From: BACL27 sp947488385
Lineage (GTDB): Bacteria; Actinomycetota; Acidimicrobiia; Acidimicrobiales; Ilumatobacteraceae
Direction: 5' to 3'
Assembly: GCA_964203655.1 (NCBI GenBank)
Contig: CAXNMJ010000001.1
Coordinates: forward strand, 62,001 to 126,000
DNA: 64,000 nucleotides
The position numbers and the translations under genes are program-made. The notes under the pieces are model-generated. The model was given only the letters and a program-made list of their open reading frames with translations. It did no database searches and had not been told where the DNA came from. Below, piece by piece: positions 19,650 through 28,051 of the stretch. How positions within the stretch are numbered: position 1 is the first letter of the stretch; each line of letters starts with the position of its first letter.

Positions 19650-21122
19650 CTAGTCGGTATATTGCGAACACTTTGCCAACACGGCGGCAAAGTCTTCGGG
19701 CAAGTCAGCCGAGAACTTCATTTCTTCACCCGAAGTCGGATGCGTGAAGTGCAAACTCGTGGCATGCAACATTGGTCGGGGCGACGATAGAACACTGCGC
19801 GCACCACCATAAACAACATCGCCAACAACACTGTGCCCCAAAGTTGCAAGATGCACTCGAATCTGATGAGTTCGCCCAGTTTCGAGACCACATTCAATTA
19901 GCGAACAATCAACCGGCACGTTGAATGCTTGACGAACTTCGTATGTTGTGCGAGCGACTTTGCCGCCGGCAAGTACCGCCATTTTTGTCGGATCTCGTTG
20001 ATCCCGGCCCAGCGGTGCGTCAATCACACCAGAAACCGCGCTCATATGACCCCAAACCAAAGCCAAGTATCGACGGGTCACCACGCGACGAGAGAGCGCT
20101 TCGACCAAAGATTCGTATGCACGCTGCGTTCGTGCCATCATCATCAAGCCTGTAGTGCCGGCATCAAGACGATGCACAACGCCAGGTCTAAATGGATCAC
20201 CAATTTTTGCAATCTCGGGATATTTTGCGAGAACAGCATTAACAAGCGTGCCGGTCGGATTACCCGCGCCAGGGTGCACAACAATGCCCGCATGCTTGTT
20301 GATCACGATCACATCATCATCTTCATAGACGACGTCGACTTTGAGATCGGGTTCAGCAAGAGGAAGTTGCTTTCGCGGTAGCAAACTCAGTTCAACTTTC
20401 AAGTGTTGACCTTCTGTTGCTTTTATCTTTCCGGCTTTGACAACTGCACCATCAAGCAAGACAGCACCCGCTTCAATAAGTGCGGCCGCAGATGCTCGCG
20501 GAATGTCAGCAACGAGTGAAACGATTCGATCTACACGTTGGCCGTCAAGCGCGGCAGGTACGTGTTCATCGATCACGCGTGAGTCAGACTCGTCGGCACC
20601 AAAAGTCTCTTGACTCATGCTGAAGCCTTGACTCGCGACAGCAACAATTGACGAATAAATCAGCAGAATCGCACCAATGGTGACCGAAGAATCAGCAACG
20701 TTAAAAACTGGAAACCACTGCAGGTCAATGAAGTCGACGACTGATCCCCTGAGCCAGGCGTCGCCGCGAAACAGTCGATCAACGACGTTTCCAATTGCGC
20801 CGCCGATCAACATCGCGGTACCAACCACACCGATTGTCGTAGATACTTTTCGCAAACTCAACCAAAGCCAAACTGCAACACCGATTGCCAATAATCCGAT
20901 GAAGCGACCCAAACCTTGCCCTTTAGAAAATGCCATTCCTGAGTTAAAAACCAAGTTGAACCTCAACGTCCAAAAAATATCAATTGTTCGTCCATTATTC
21001 AGAGCGTTCAAAGCCCAGTGCTTTGTCACCTGATCGCAGATGACGACCAACGCGATAATGATTTTGGCAGTTGAGGTCGACGACCTAGTAAGTACCAATG
21101 CCACCTGCACGCTCAATAACAA
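19650..21122 (-). CDS. Lipoprotein signal peptidase II fused to 23S rRNA pseudouridine synthase (LspA-RluD)
   Basis: One uninterrupted 490-codon frame. Residues about 20-165 form LspA, the membrane aspartyl protease that trims prolipoproteins: four hydrophobic segments with catalytic Asp115 in 'NVVDR' and Asp144 in 'FNVADSS'. Residues about 185-485 form an RluA/RluD-type pseudouridine synthase: an S4-like RNA-binding part ('LDGQRVDR'), catalytic Asp320 in 'HRLDAGTTGL', and 'GRTHQIRVHLA'. The two are separate adjacent genes in most bacteria. The internal ATG at 20618 (Met169) lies at the domain border, and a TGA in the +1 frame overlaps it. One extra base in the LspA tail would therefore create a false fusion. 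The start is uncertain: the ATG at 21122 overlaps the previous gene by 38 bp, and GTG 21110 or TTG 21098 are alternatives. Confidence 0.85.
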   Translation of the reverse strand: MLLSVQVALVLTRSSTSTAKIIIALVVICDQVTKHWALNALNNGRTIDIFWTLRFNLVFNSGMAFSKGQGLGRFIGLLAIGVAVWLWLSLRKVSTTIGVVGTAMLIGGAIGNVVDRLFRGDAWLRGSVVDFIDLQWFPVFNVADSSVTIGAILLIYSSIVAVASQGFSMSQETFGADESDSRVIDEHVPAALDGQRVDRIVSLVADIPRASAAALIEAGAVLLDGAVVKAGKIKATEGQHLKVELSLLPRKQLPLAEPDLKVDVVYEDDDVIVINKHAGIVVHPGAGNPTGTLVNAVLAKYPEIAKIGDPFRPGVVHRLDAGTTGLMMMARTQRAYESLVEALSRRVVTRRYLALVWGHMSAVSGVIDAPLGRDQRDPTKMAVLAGGKVARTTYEVRQAFNVPVDCSLIECGLETGRTHQIRVHLATLGHSVVGDVVYGGARSVLSSPRPMLHATSLHFTHPTSGEEMKFSADLPEDFAAVLAKCSQYTD

Positions 21123-22140
21123 GCTCGGTCGTCCACGGAATGGCTTTCAAACGCTCTCGCGGAATCGGCAAACCAGATCGAGATGAATAACCATAATCGC
21201 CAGTTTCAAGTCGTTTGAGTGCCTCGTCGATTTCTTCGACTGTTTGACGAGCTGATGCCGAGAGCGTGAGATCTCGCTCGCGCTCAACCACCATCGTGTC
21301 GCCTTCGCCACCCTCATCATCAAACTGCACGTCACCCATTTCTGAGTTCTCGACAATCGCGTTGGCTTCACTTTCGAGTTGATCAGCCTGACCAAGCAAG
21401 TTTTTGCGCTCGACAGTCAATAGTTCGCGTTGTGACATCAAAAATTCGATGTTGAACTCTTTTGTCGGCGTGATGCCATCTTGCATTACACCTTTAATAA
21501 TTGGCGGCTTTGGTGGAGCAACCGGTTTACGGTTGGCTTCGATCTCTGCCAAACGAGCTGCCTCGCGCGCGGCGATCTTGGCGGCTTTTTCAGCTTCGCG
21601 AGCAAGTTTGGCATCAAGCCGTTCTTTTTCTTTTGCGGCCTTCAAGGCTTGACGCTCGGCGATTTGTTGAGCTTTTAACTTTGCACGTTCTTTGGCAAGG
21701 CGAATTGCTTCTTTTTGCTTCTCTTTTTGCAATCGCTTGCGTTCGGCAAGAGCTGTTCGCTTTTCAACTTCTTTTTGCTTCTTAATCGCTTTGATCTGAT
21801 CAAGCTTCTTTTTCAGCTCGAGTTTCTTCTTGAGATCAAGTTTTTTCTTAAGTTCAAGTTTCTTTTTCAGCTCAAGCTTCTTTTTGAGCTCCAGTTTTTT
21901 CTTGAGTTCAAGCTTCTTTTTGAGCTCCAGTTTTTTCTTGAGTTCAAGCTTCTTTTTCAGTTCAAGTTTCTTCTTGAGTTCAAGCTTTTTCTTGAGCTCG
22001 AGCTTCTTTTTGAGTTCAAGCTTCTTTTTCAGTTCAAGCTTCTTGCGCTGATCGGCTTTTTTGCGCGCTAAGAGTTTCTTTTTGGCCAGCGCTTGTTTCT
22101 GCTTATTCTGCTTAATCTTCTTTTTCTTTGCAGATGCCAT
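21085..22140 (-). CDS. Lys-rich repeat protein with DksA/TraR-like C-terminus lacking zinc cysteines
   Basis: A 351-residue protein between ileS and lspA, where other Actinobacteria carry a TraR/DksA-type gene. It starts with a very basic N-terminus, followed by about 14 copies of a six-residue Leu-Glu-Leu-Lys-Lys-Lys unit (about residues 33-116). A charged coiled-coil-like stretch rich in Lys, Glu and Ala runs to about 205, then a short Pro-rich link. The C-terminal part 'EEIDEALKRLETGDYGYS' and 'GLPIPRERLKAIP' matches the DksA/TraR end. The CxxC...CxxC zinc ligands are replaced (Tyr, Ser, Leu, Glu), so no zinc finger can form. ATG 22140 has a GAGAGG Shine-Dalgarno; a GTG two codons earlier is possible. 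A role at RNA polymerase or nucleic acid is a guess. Confidence 0.75.
   Translation of the reverse strand: MASAKKKKIKQNKQKQALAKKKLLARKKADQRKKLELKKKLELKKKLELKKKLELKKKLELKKKLELKKKLELKKKLELKKKLELKKKLELKKKLELKKKLDLKKKLELKKKLDQIKAIKKQKEVEKRTALAERKRLQKEKQKEAIRLAKERAKLKAQQIAERQALKAAKEKERLDAKLAREAEKAAKIAAREAARLAEIEANRKPVAPPKPPIIKGVMQDGITPTKEFNIEFLMSQRELLTVERKNLLGQADQLESEANAIVENSEMGDVQFDDEGGEGDTMVVERERDLTLSASARQTVEEIDEALKRLETGDYGYSSRSGLPIPRERLKAIPWTTELVIERAGGIGTY
21799..22050 (-). repeat. 18-bp tandem repeat array inside the DksA-like gene
   Basis: About fourteen 18-bp units in a row, each encoding Leu-Glu-Leu-Lys-Lys-Lys (one unit has Asp for Glu; the unit at the high-coordinate end is incomplete at its edge). 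On the plus strand a typical unit reads TTCAAGCTTCTTTTTCAG. Units differ at synonymous positions (AAG/AAA, CTC/CTT/TTG) while the peptide stays nearly constant, so the protein repeat appears to be under selection. The copy number could vary between strains by slippage or recombination. Confidence 0.9.
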
Positions 22141-22187
22141 TTTCACCTCTCGAGGGAGTTACTTTAAAACTCACTCATTTGACCGCG

Positions 22188-25100
22188 TTACGATAGCCGA
22201 TTTACCGCCACAAACACTGCTACTCCATCCAAATCGGCATTCGGCGCAAGATCGTCGCTAAGGACCACGACTTCTAGTTGAGTCGCCAAAGTCTCGGTTT
22301 TAATAGTTTCGTGGTGGCCAGATACTTGCGCAACAATTTCTTTTGGTAGTCCCAATTGCAGCTTGATTCGATCTGACACATCGAGGCCTGCTTCACGTCT
22401 TTGCTGTTGGACAAGACGAATTACGTCTCGAGCTGCTCCTTCGGCTTCAAGTTCGGCAGTCAGTTCAATATCGAGCACGACGACACCCGCACTACTACCT
22501 AGAGCAGCGCTAGCTCCTGAAGCCTTGGGGACAAGCTTTAATTGATACTCGCCGGGAAACAAGTCAACCGAGCCCGCAGTAACGATGTCACCATTACGAG
22601 ACCAGTCGCCTTGCTTAACTGCTTTGATAACTGCTTGCGTGTTTGCCCCGAGTCGCGGCCCAACAACACTTGGTACAACCTGAAGTTCAAACCCAGCGAC
22701 AGACGAAACATCATCTGAGAAGCTAACTTCGCGCACATTTACCTCGTCAGAAATAATGTCAGCAAACACCTTGAGCGCCGCCGAGTTTTCGGTTGCAACG
22801 ATCAAACTTGCAAGAGGTTGACGCACACGTCGTGAGTGAACCTTGCGCAATGACAGCGTCGTCGAACAGACATCTCGCACTCGATCCATTGATGCAACTA
22901 AATTTTTGTCATCGGCGAGGTCGTCAGTCGTCGGCCATGTTTGCAGATGCACACTGCGCTCACCAGTTAGTCCGCGAAAAATTTGTTCTGAAACAAGTGG
23001 CAGAACAGGTGCTGCGATGCGAGTCACAACGTGCAACACAGTGTGCAGCGTGTTTATTGCCGCGGCATCGCCCTTCCAAAAACGATCTCGACTGCGCCTG
23101 ATGTACCAATTTGTTAAGACATCAAGAAAAGTTCGTATCTCGGCGCAAGCAGCGAAAAGATCGTACGAGTCAAAACTCTTGGTGGTCGCTTCAACGAGAC
23201 CACGCAACTTTGAAACAATGTACCTATCCAAGACATTTTCGCTTGATGCATCAAATTTGCCCTCGACAGATTCGGCGTTTGCATAAAGCGACAAAAAGTA
23301 CCAGCTATTCCAGAGTGGCAACATAACCTGACGCACCGTGTCGCGCATGCCTTCTTCAGTCACCGCAAAGTCGGAGCCTCGCAAAATTGATGATGAGAGC
23401 AGATACCAACGCATCGCATCTGCGCCATGACTATCAAAAACTTTCATCGGGTCTGGATAGTTGCGCAAACTCTTTGACATCTTTGCACCGTCTTCACCCA
23501 AGACGATTCCGTGGCTGACACAATTCGAAAATGCAGGTCGATCAAATAGCGCAGTTGCTAAAACGTGAAGCGTATAAAACCAGCCACGAGTTTGACCGAT
23601 GTATTCGACAATAAAGTCGCCTGGGTAGTGATTTTCAAACCACTCTTGATTTTCAAACGGATAATGAACCTGGGCAAACGGCATCGACCCGCTTTCAAAC
23701 CAACAGTCCAGAACTTCAGGCACACGACGCATCATTGATTTGCCACTCGGGTCATCTGGATTTGGTCGTACCAAATTGTCGATCGTGGGTCGGTGCAATT
23801 CTTGAATGTCAACTCCGAAGTCACGACGCAACTCGGCCAAACTGCCGTAAACGTCAATGCGCGGATAAGCCGGGTCATCGCTGCGCCAAACAGGAATTGG
23901 AGAACCCCAAAAGCGATTTCGGCTGATCGTCCAATCGCGCGCATTCTCCAACCACTTACCAAAACTTCCATGCTGCAAATGATCGGGCACCCAGCGCACT
24001 TGCTCGTTCAACTCAACCATACGATCACGAATCGCCGTCACCTTGACGAACCACGAACCTACTGCTTTATATATGAGTGGCTTTCCTGTGCGCCAACAGT
24101 GAGGGTAAGCGTGATCGTAAGTTTCATGACGAAACACGACGCCACGCTCTTTGAGCACGCGAATGATCGCTGGGTTGGCATCAAAGACGAGTTGCCCTTC
24201 AAAGTCGGCAACTTCACTGGTGAAACATCCGCGCGAGTCAACAGGAACGACCAAGTCGATTCCTGCTTCTTGACACACCCGTTGGTCATCTTCACCAAAA
24301 CCTGGCGCCATGTGCACCACACCGGTGCCATCTTCAGTCGTAACAAAATCGCCCGAGATCACTCGAAACGCATTTGGTTGATCGGCAAAATAATTGAACA
24401 ACGGCTTGTAAGTTCGGCCCACCAACTGAGAGCCCAAAACTGTTTCGAGAACTTCTACATCCGGAAACTCTCGCTCGTATGCCGACAATCGCTCACGCGC
24501 AACAATTAGTTTTTGACCCTTGTGTTGAAAAACCACATACTCGACATCTGGCGCAACAGCCAAAGCCAAGTTTGAAGGCAATGTCCACGGAGTCGTTGTC
24601 CAAGCCAACAAAAGTTCGCCCGACGAGAGTTCGAAGCCAACAGTTAATGCGGGGTCTTGCACTTGCTTGTAAGCATCATCCATTCGTGTTTCGGTATTCG
24701 AAAGCGGAGTTTCAAGCGCCCATGAATAAGGCAAGACTCTGAATCCCTCATAAATCAAACCTTTGTCCCAAAGTGTTTTGAACGCCCACATCACGCTCTC
24801 CATATATGGGGTGTCGAGAGTCTTGTAGTCGTTTTCAAAGTCAACCCAACGGGCTTGACGAGTTACATAGCGCTCCCAGTCGCTGGTGTATTGCAAAACC
24901 GAGGTGCGGCAGTACTCGTTGAATTTGTCGATTCCGAAATCTGTTATTGCTTGGCGACCAGAAATACCCAGTTGACGTTCTGCTTCTGCCTCGGCCGGCA
25001 ACCCGTGACAATCCCAACCGAATCGACGTTCAACGCGTTGCCCACGCATGGTGCGATATCGAGGCACAGCATCTTTAACAAAACCTGTTAGTAAATGCCC

Positions 25101-25283
25101 GTAGTGAGGAAGACCATTGGCAAATGGCGGGCCATCATAAAAAACGAATTCGTTTTCGCCGTTCTTTCCGGCGTCACGCAACTTGATTGAAGCCTCAAAA
25201 GTTTTGTCTTGCTTCCAATATTCGAGAACTTCATTCTCAAGCAACGGAAAATTTGGCTGTGGCTCTACCTGCGGATATGACAC
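22188..25283 (-). CDS. ileS: Isoleucyl-tRNA synthetase
   Basis: A class I synthetase of 1031 residues, normal for the long actinobacterial/eukaryote-like IleRS type. The HIGH signature appears as 'PPFANGLPHYGHLLTG' (near residue 55), the editing CP1 domain contains 'AWTTTPWTLPSNLALAV', and the KMSKS loop is 'KMSKSLRNYPDP' (near residue 600). The anticodon-binding domain and a C-terminal extension of about 200 residues follow; no C-terminal zinc finger cysteines are obvious. It is eight bases from yggT. No room exists for a T-box leader, which some actinobacterial ileS genes carry. It lies inside the dcw run between yggT and the DksA-like gene. Confidence 0.97.
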   Translation of the reverse strand: MSYPQVEPQPNFPLLENEVLEYWKQDKTFEASIKLRDAGKNGENEFVFYDGPPFANGLPHYGHLLTGFVKDAVPRYRTMRGQRVERRFGWDCHGLPAEAEAERQLGISGRQAITDFGIDKFNEYCRTSVLQYTSDWERYVTRQARWVDFENDYKTLDTPYMESVMWAFKTLWDKGLIYEGFRVLPYSWALETPLSNTETRMDDAYKQVQDPALTVGFELSSGELLLAWTTTPWTLPSNLALAVAPDVEYVVFQHKGQKLIVARERLSAYEREFPDVEVLETVLGSQLVGRTYKPLFNYFADQPNAFRVISGDFVTTEDGTGVVHMAPGFGEDDQRVCQEAGIDLVVPVDSRGCFTSEVADFEGQLVFDANPAIIRVLKERGVVFRHETYDHAYPHCWRTGKPLIYKAVGSWFVKVTAIRDRMVELNEQVRWVPDHLQHGSFGKWLENARDWTISRNRFWGSPIPVWRSDDPAYPRIDVYGSLAELRRDFGVDIQELHRPTIDNLVRPNPDDPSGKSMMRRVPEVLDCWFESGSMPFAQVHYPFENQEWFENHYPGDFIVEYIGQTRGWFYTLHVLATALFDRPAFSNCVSHGIVLGEDGAKMSKSLRNYPDPMKVFDSHGADAMRWYLLSSSILRGSDFAVTEEGMRDTVRQVMLPLWNSWYFLSLYANAESVEGKFDASSENVLDRYIVSKLRGLVEATTKSFDSYDLFAACAEIRTFLDVLTNWYIRRSRDRFWKGDAAAINTLHTVLHVVTRIAAPVLPLVSEQIFRGLTGERSVHLQTWPTTDDLADDKNLVASMDRVRDVCSTTLSLRKVHSRRVRQPLASLIVATENSAALKVFADIISDEVNVREVSFSDDVSSVAGFELQVVPSVVGPRLGANTQAVIKAVKQGDWSRNGDIVTAGSVDLFPGEYQLKLVPKASGASAALGSSAGVVVLDIELTAELEAEGAARDVIRLVQQQRREAGLDVSDRIKLQLGLPKEIVAQVSGHHETIKTETLATQLEVVVLSDDLAPNADLDGVAVFVAVNRLS

Positions 25284-25290
25284 GAGTGAA

Positions 25291-25542
25291 TTAACACCTA
25301 AGAATCATGCGCTGCACAACTATCTGCAGAAATAGCAAGACGACAAGCGGCGACAAATCAAGTGCACCCGTGCGCGGCAAGATGCGACGGACCGCATCTA
25401 AAACTGGCTCGGTGAACCGGCCAACAAAATACGAAACTTGCGCGACGACACCACCACTAGTTGCTGGAAACCATGACAAGACGACGCGCACAATGATCAT
25501 GTAAATGAAAATTTGAACGACGCTACAAAGAAGTGCAGTCAT
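25291..25542 (-). CDS. YggT-family membrane protein
   Basis: An 83-residue protein with two hydrophobic segments and the YggT middle motif 'VLSWFPATSG', then 'FTEPVLDAVRRILPRTGALDLSPLVV'. This family is regularly found next to sepF and ftsZ in Gram-positive genomes and is thought to act in division or osmotic adaptation at the membrane, with no assigned reaction. In most Actinobacteria divIVA (wag31) sits between this gene and ileS; here the two are only 7 bp apart. Confidence 0.85.
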   Translation of the reverse strand: MTALLCSVVQIFIYMIIVRVVLSWFPATSGGVVAQVSYFVGRFTEPVLDAVRRILPRTGALDLSPLVVLLFLQIVVQRMILRC

Positions 25543-25561
25543 TTTTGAACCTCGGTCGGCG

Positions 25562-26083
25562 CTAGTTGCGCGACACGCGTGCGCCGAATGGTTTCATCAT
25601 GAACACACCGTTGCTCATTTTTTCCATCGTGCCGTTGTTGGCGTAACAAACTCCACTTGCGAAGTCAATGATGCGTCGCATCGTCTTAGGGTCAGTCGAC
25701 TGCACGTTGATAATTACTGGTGCGCCTTCTTTGAAGCGATCAGCAATTTCTTTTGCATCCTCATAACTAGTCGGACGCACTGTTACCGGAGCGGCCGCTG
25801 GCATCACAGGTCGAGCTACCGCTTCTGCTCGGCGACCAGCAACTGGTCGAACCGTCACGCCCGAATCATGTTGGGCTTGTTGTGCGCGTACTCCTGGTGT
25901 TCGATAGTCATCGTCACGATCGTCGTCATAATCAACATCATCGTCTTCGTAAGAGTTGGCCATTTGCCGACCACGTGTTGGCATGCGGCGATCTCGTTCG
26001 ACTGCGACTGATTCGTCGTAATCGTCGTAAGCCTCATCTGGTCCTAAACCCAAGTAATCCATAGCGCGACGGAACATTGACAT
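25562..26083 (-). CDS. sepF: Cell division protein SepF
   Basis: A 173-residue FtsZ-binding protein that anchors the Z ring to the membrane in organisms without FtsA. The N-terminal amphipathic membrane-binding segment is 'MSMFRRAMDYLGLG'. An acidic, Asp/Tyr/Arg-rich linker (about residues 15-70) and a proline/valine-rich link follow, then the C-terminal domain with 'SYEDAKEIADRFKEGAPVIINVQ' and 'RRIIDFASGVCYANNGTMEK'. The start is placed at the internal ATG 26083, because all known SepF proteins begin at this block; the longer frame begins at 26101. It lies between yggS and yggT, 19 bp from yggT. Confidence 0.92.
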   Translation of the reverse strand: MSMFRRAMDYLGLGPDEAYDDYDESVAVERDRRMPTRGRQMANSYEDDDVDYDDDRDDDYRTPGVRAQQAQHDSGVTVRPVAGRRAEAVARPVMPAAAPVTVRPTSYEDAKEIADRFKEGAPVIINVQSTDPKTMRRIIDFASGVCYANNGTMEKMSNGVFMMKPFGARVSRN

Positions 26084-26135
26084 ACGCCAAGGATAGTTCA
26101 AAATATGCCTCTAAATACGGACTAATGAATACGGA

Positions 26136-26828
26136 CTAAATCTTGCGAGCACCAAACAACGCCGAGCCAACTCGAATCGCCGTTGCCCCCTCTTCAACAG
26201 CAATCTCAAGATCGCCTGTCATCCCCATGCTGCACTGAGCAATACCCAAATCGTCGGCGAGTTTGCGTACCAGCCGAAAAGCACGTCGCGTTGCTTCGGG
26301 CTCATTTTCTGTTGGCCCAACTGTCATCAGACCCAAGACTTCGAGACCTTTGCTGTTGGCAACGCGCACCAAATTCTCTGTTTCACTTGGTTCGCACCCG
26401 CCTTTGCCTGGCTCGTTTGTTGAGTTCACCTGCAACATAATCTGCGGCATTTTGGTTGTTGTGCCATCGCCGCATCGTTTGGCGATCTCGTTGATCAGAT
26501 CTAGCCGATCGACGCTTTGCCAAACATCGACGACGCCGCACAGAGATTTGACTTTGTTGCTTTGCAAACGGCCGATGAAGTGCACTGGAAGATGTTTTGA
26601 AGTTGGCACCAATTTTGCCTTGGCGATCAACTCTTGTGCATAGTTCTCGCCCACACCGTCACAACCTGCGTCAAACGCGGCAACCAAAGCAGCAACTTCA
26701 AAAGTCTTGGTGACTGCTATCAGCTTTACGTTTTTACCACCCGCATTCGCGATTCGGGCACGAACATCAACAACCCGAGATGCAACTTGCGAGAGATCTA
26801 ATGCAGTCATGTCGTCACCGACATGCAA
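26136..26828 (-). CDS. PLP homeostasis protein (YggS/PLPBP family)
   Basis: A 230-residue single-domain alanine-racemase-fold protein that binds pyridoxal phosphate and helps keep PLP and amino-acid pools balanced. The PLP-lysine is in 'KLIAVTKTFEVAALV'; 'HFIGRLQSNKV' and 'LMTVGP' with 'SMGMTGDLEIAVEEGATAIRVG' are diagnostic. An internal ATG at 26810 ('MTALDLSQVASRV') is a possible start. The gene sits 3 bp from ftsZ and before sepF, the common ylmE position in Gram-positive dcw clusters. Confidence 0.93.
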   Translation of the reverse strand: MHVGDDMTALDLSQVASRVVDVRARIANAGGKNVKLIAVTKTFEVAALVAAFDAGCDGVGENYAQELIAKAKLVPTSKHLPVHFIGRLQSNKVKSLCGVVDVWQSVDRLDLINEIAKRCGDGTTTKMPQIMLQVNSTNEPGKGGCEPSETENLVRVANSKGLEVLGLMTVGPTENEPEATRRAFRLVRKLADDLGIAQCSMGMTGDLEIAVEEGATAIRVGSALFGARKI

Positions 26829-26831
26829 ACT

Positions 26832-27950
26832 TTATTTAAGAAACGATGGAAGATCGTCGTCGTCATCTGCACCACTAAGTGGATCAGATGTGCCGCCGAA
26901 CAAATCTTTCAAGCGACCGCCCTTAGGGTCGGGGCGAAGTGTGCCTGATGTTGCCGTGTTTCGACCATCACCACGAGTGGCAGTGCGTTGGGCAGCACTA
27001 TCCCACCGCTCAAAGCCGGCTGCGACAACCGTGACACGAACCTCATCGTTGACGTCATCGTCAATAACGAGACCATGAATGATGTTTGCATCTTGATGCG
27101 CAACACCACGAACGATCTCCATGGCGTTTGTAACTTCGAACAATCCGACATTTGACGGACCAGTGATGTTCACCACGATGCCACGCGCTCCTTCAAGCGA
27201 GGCCTCAAGCAACGGCGAGTTGATCGCAGCATTCGCCGCAAGAACAGCACGATTGTCGCCGCTCGCAGCGCCAGTGCCCATCAGTGCAGTGCCAGCGTTG
27301 GCCAAAACTGCTTTGACGTCAGCAAAGTCAGTGTTGATCAAACCAGGTGTGGTGATCAAACCAGTGATGCCAGACACACCTTGAACCAAGACTTCATCGG
27401 CTTTCTTGAACGCATCAATCATCGATGTCTTGTCTGTCGAGATCGCCAACAATCTTTCGTTTGGAATTACAACAAGCGTGTCAACTTTTTCTTTCAGCGC
27501 AGCGATACCTGCATCAGCCTGAGTCGAGCGACGACGGCCTTCAAATGCAAACGGACGAGTAACAATCGCAACCGTCAAAGCACCTTCGGCTTTGGCGATC
27601 TCGGCAATAACCGGAGCCGCACCAGTACCTGTGCCACCACCTTCACCAGCAGTGATGAACACCATGTCGGCACCCGATACAACTTCTTGAATCTCATCAC
27701 GATGCTGCTCTGCTGCTTCACGTCCAACTTCAGGATCTGCACCCGCACCAAGACCACGAGTTAACTCGCGACCAATATCAATTTTTACGCTCGCATCACT
27801 CAACAACAGCGCCTGCGCGTCAGTATTGATCGCGATGAACTCGACGCCGCGCATTCCGGCTTCCATCATTCGGTTGATCGCGTTGACACCGCCACCACCA
27901 ACGCCAATAACTTTGATTACTGCAAGATAATTTTGTGGCTGACCGACCAT
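26832..27950 (-). CDS. ftsZ: Cell division protein FtsZ
   Basis: The tubulin-like GTPase that forms the Z ring, 372 residues. 'KVIGVGGGGVNAINRM' opens the GTP-binding domain, and the tubulin signature is 'GEGGGTGTGAAPVIAEIAK'. The T7 loop region reads 'VLVQGVSGITGLITTPGLINTDFADVK'. The disordered tail ends in the acidic peptide 'DDDDDLPSFLK', which serves as the docking site for SepF and FtsW in Actinobacteria. Directly upstream is a 100-bp gap to murB-ftsQ with no strong promoter. Its order (ftsQ, ftsZ, yggS, sepF, yggT) is standard for the phylum. Confidence 0.98.
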   Translation of the reverse strand: MVGQPQNYLAVIKVIGVGGGGVNAINRMMEAGMRGVEFIAINTDAQALLLSDASVKIDIGRELTRGLGAGADPEVGREAAEQHRDEIQEVVSGADMVFITAGEGGGTGTGAAPVIAEIAKAEGALTVAIVTRPFAFEGRRRSTQADAGIAALKEKVDTLVVIPNERLLAISTDKTSMIDAFKKADEVLVQGVSGITGLITTPGLINTDFADVKAVLANAGTALMGTGAASGDNRAVLAANAAINSPLLEASLEGARGIVVNITGPSNVGLFEVTNAMEIVRGVAHQDANIIHGLVIDDDVNDEVRVTVVAAGFERWDSAAQRTATRGDGRNTATSGTLRPDPKGGRLKDLFGGTSDPLSGADDDDDLPSFLK

Positions 27951-28051
27951 TTAGGATTAACCCCCGCTATTTGAATGTGCCGATATTCTGCCACATCATC
28001 TCAGTCTCTCCAAACATCAGCCGAACGTTCAGCCGAGTTGAGAGAAAGTCT

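Noticed and set aside
21799..22050. Repeat array considered as CRISPR
   Set aside because: Units are directly adjacent at 18-bp period with no spacers and encode a constant peptide in frame.
21715..22071. Long Phe/Leu/Ser-rich plus-strand frames opposite the DksA-like gene
   Set aside because: They are the antisense reading of the 18-bp repeats; no Shine-Dalgarno or independent coding signal, and the minus-strand frame explains the region.
25284..25290. T-box leader for ileS
   Set aside because: Only 7 bp lie between yggT and ileS; no room for a leader.
27951..28051. Dedicated ftsZ promoter in the 100-bp gap
   Set aside because: Only weak, poorly spaced hexamers; a repeated GGCTG around GAACGTTC is seen but not matched to a known operator.
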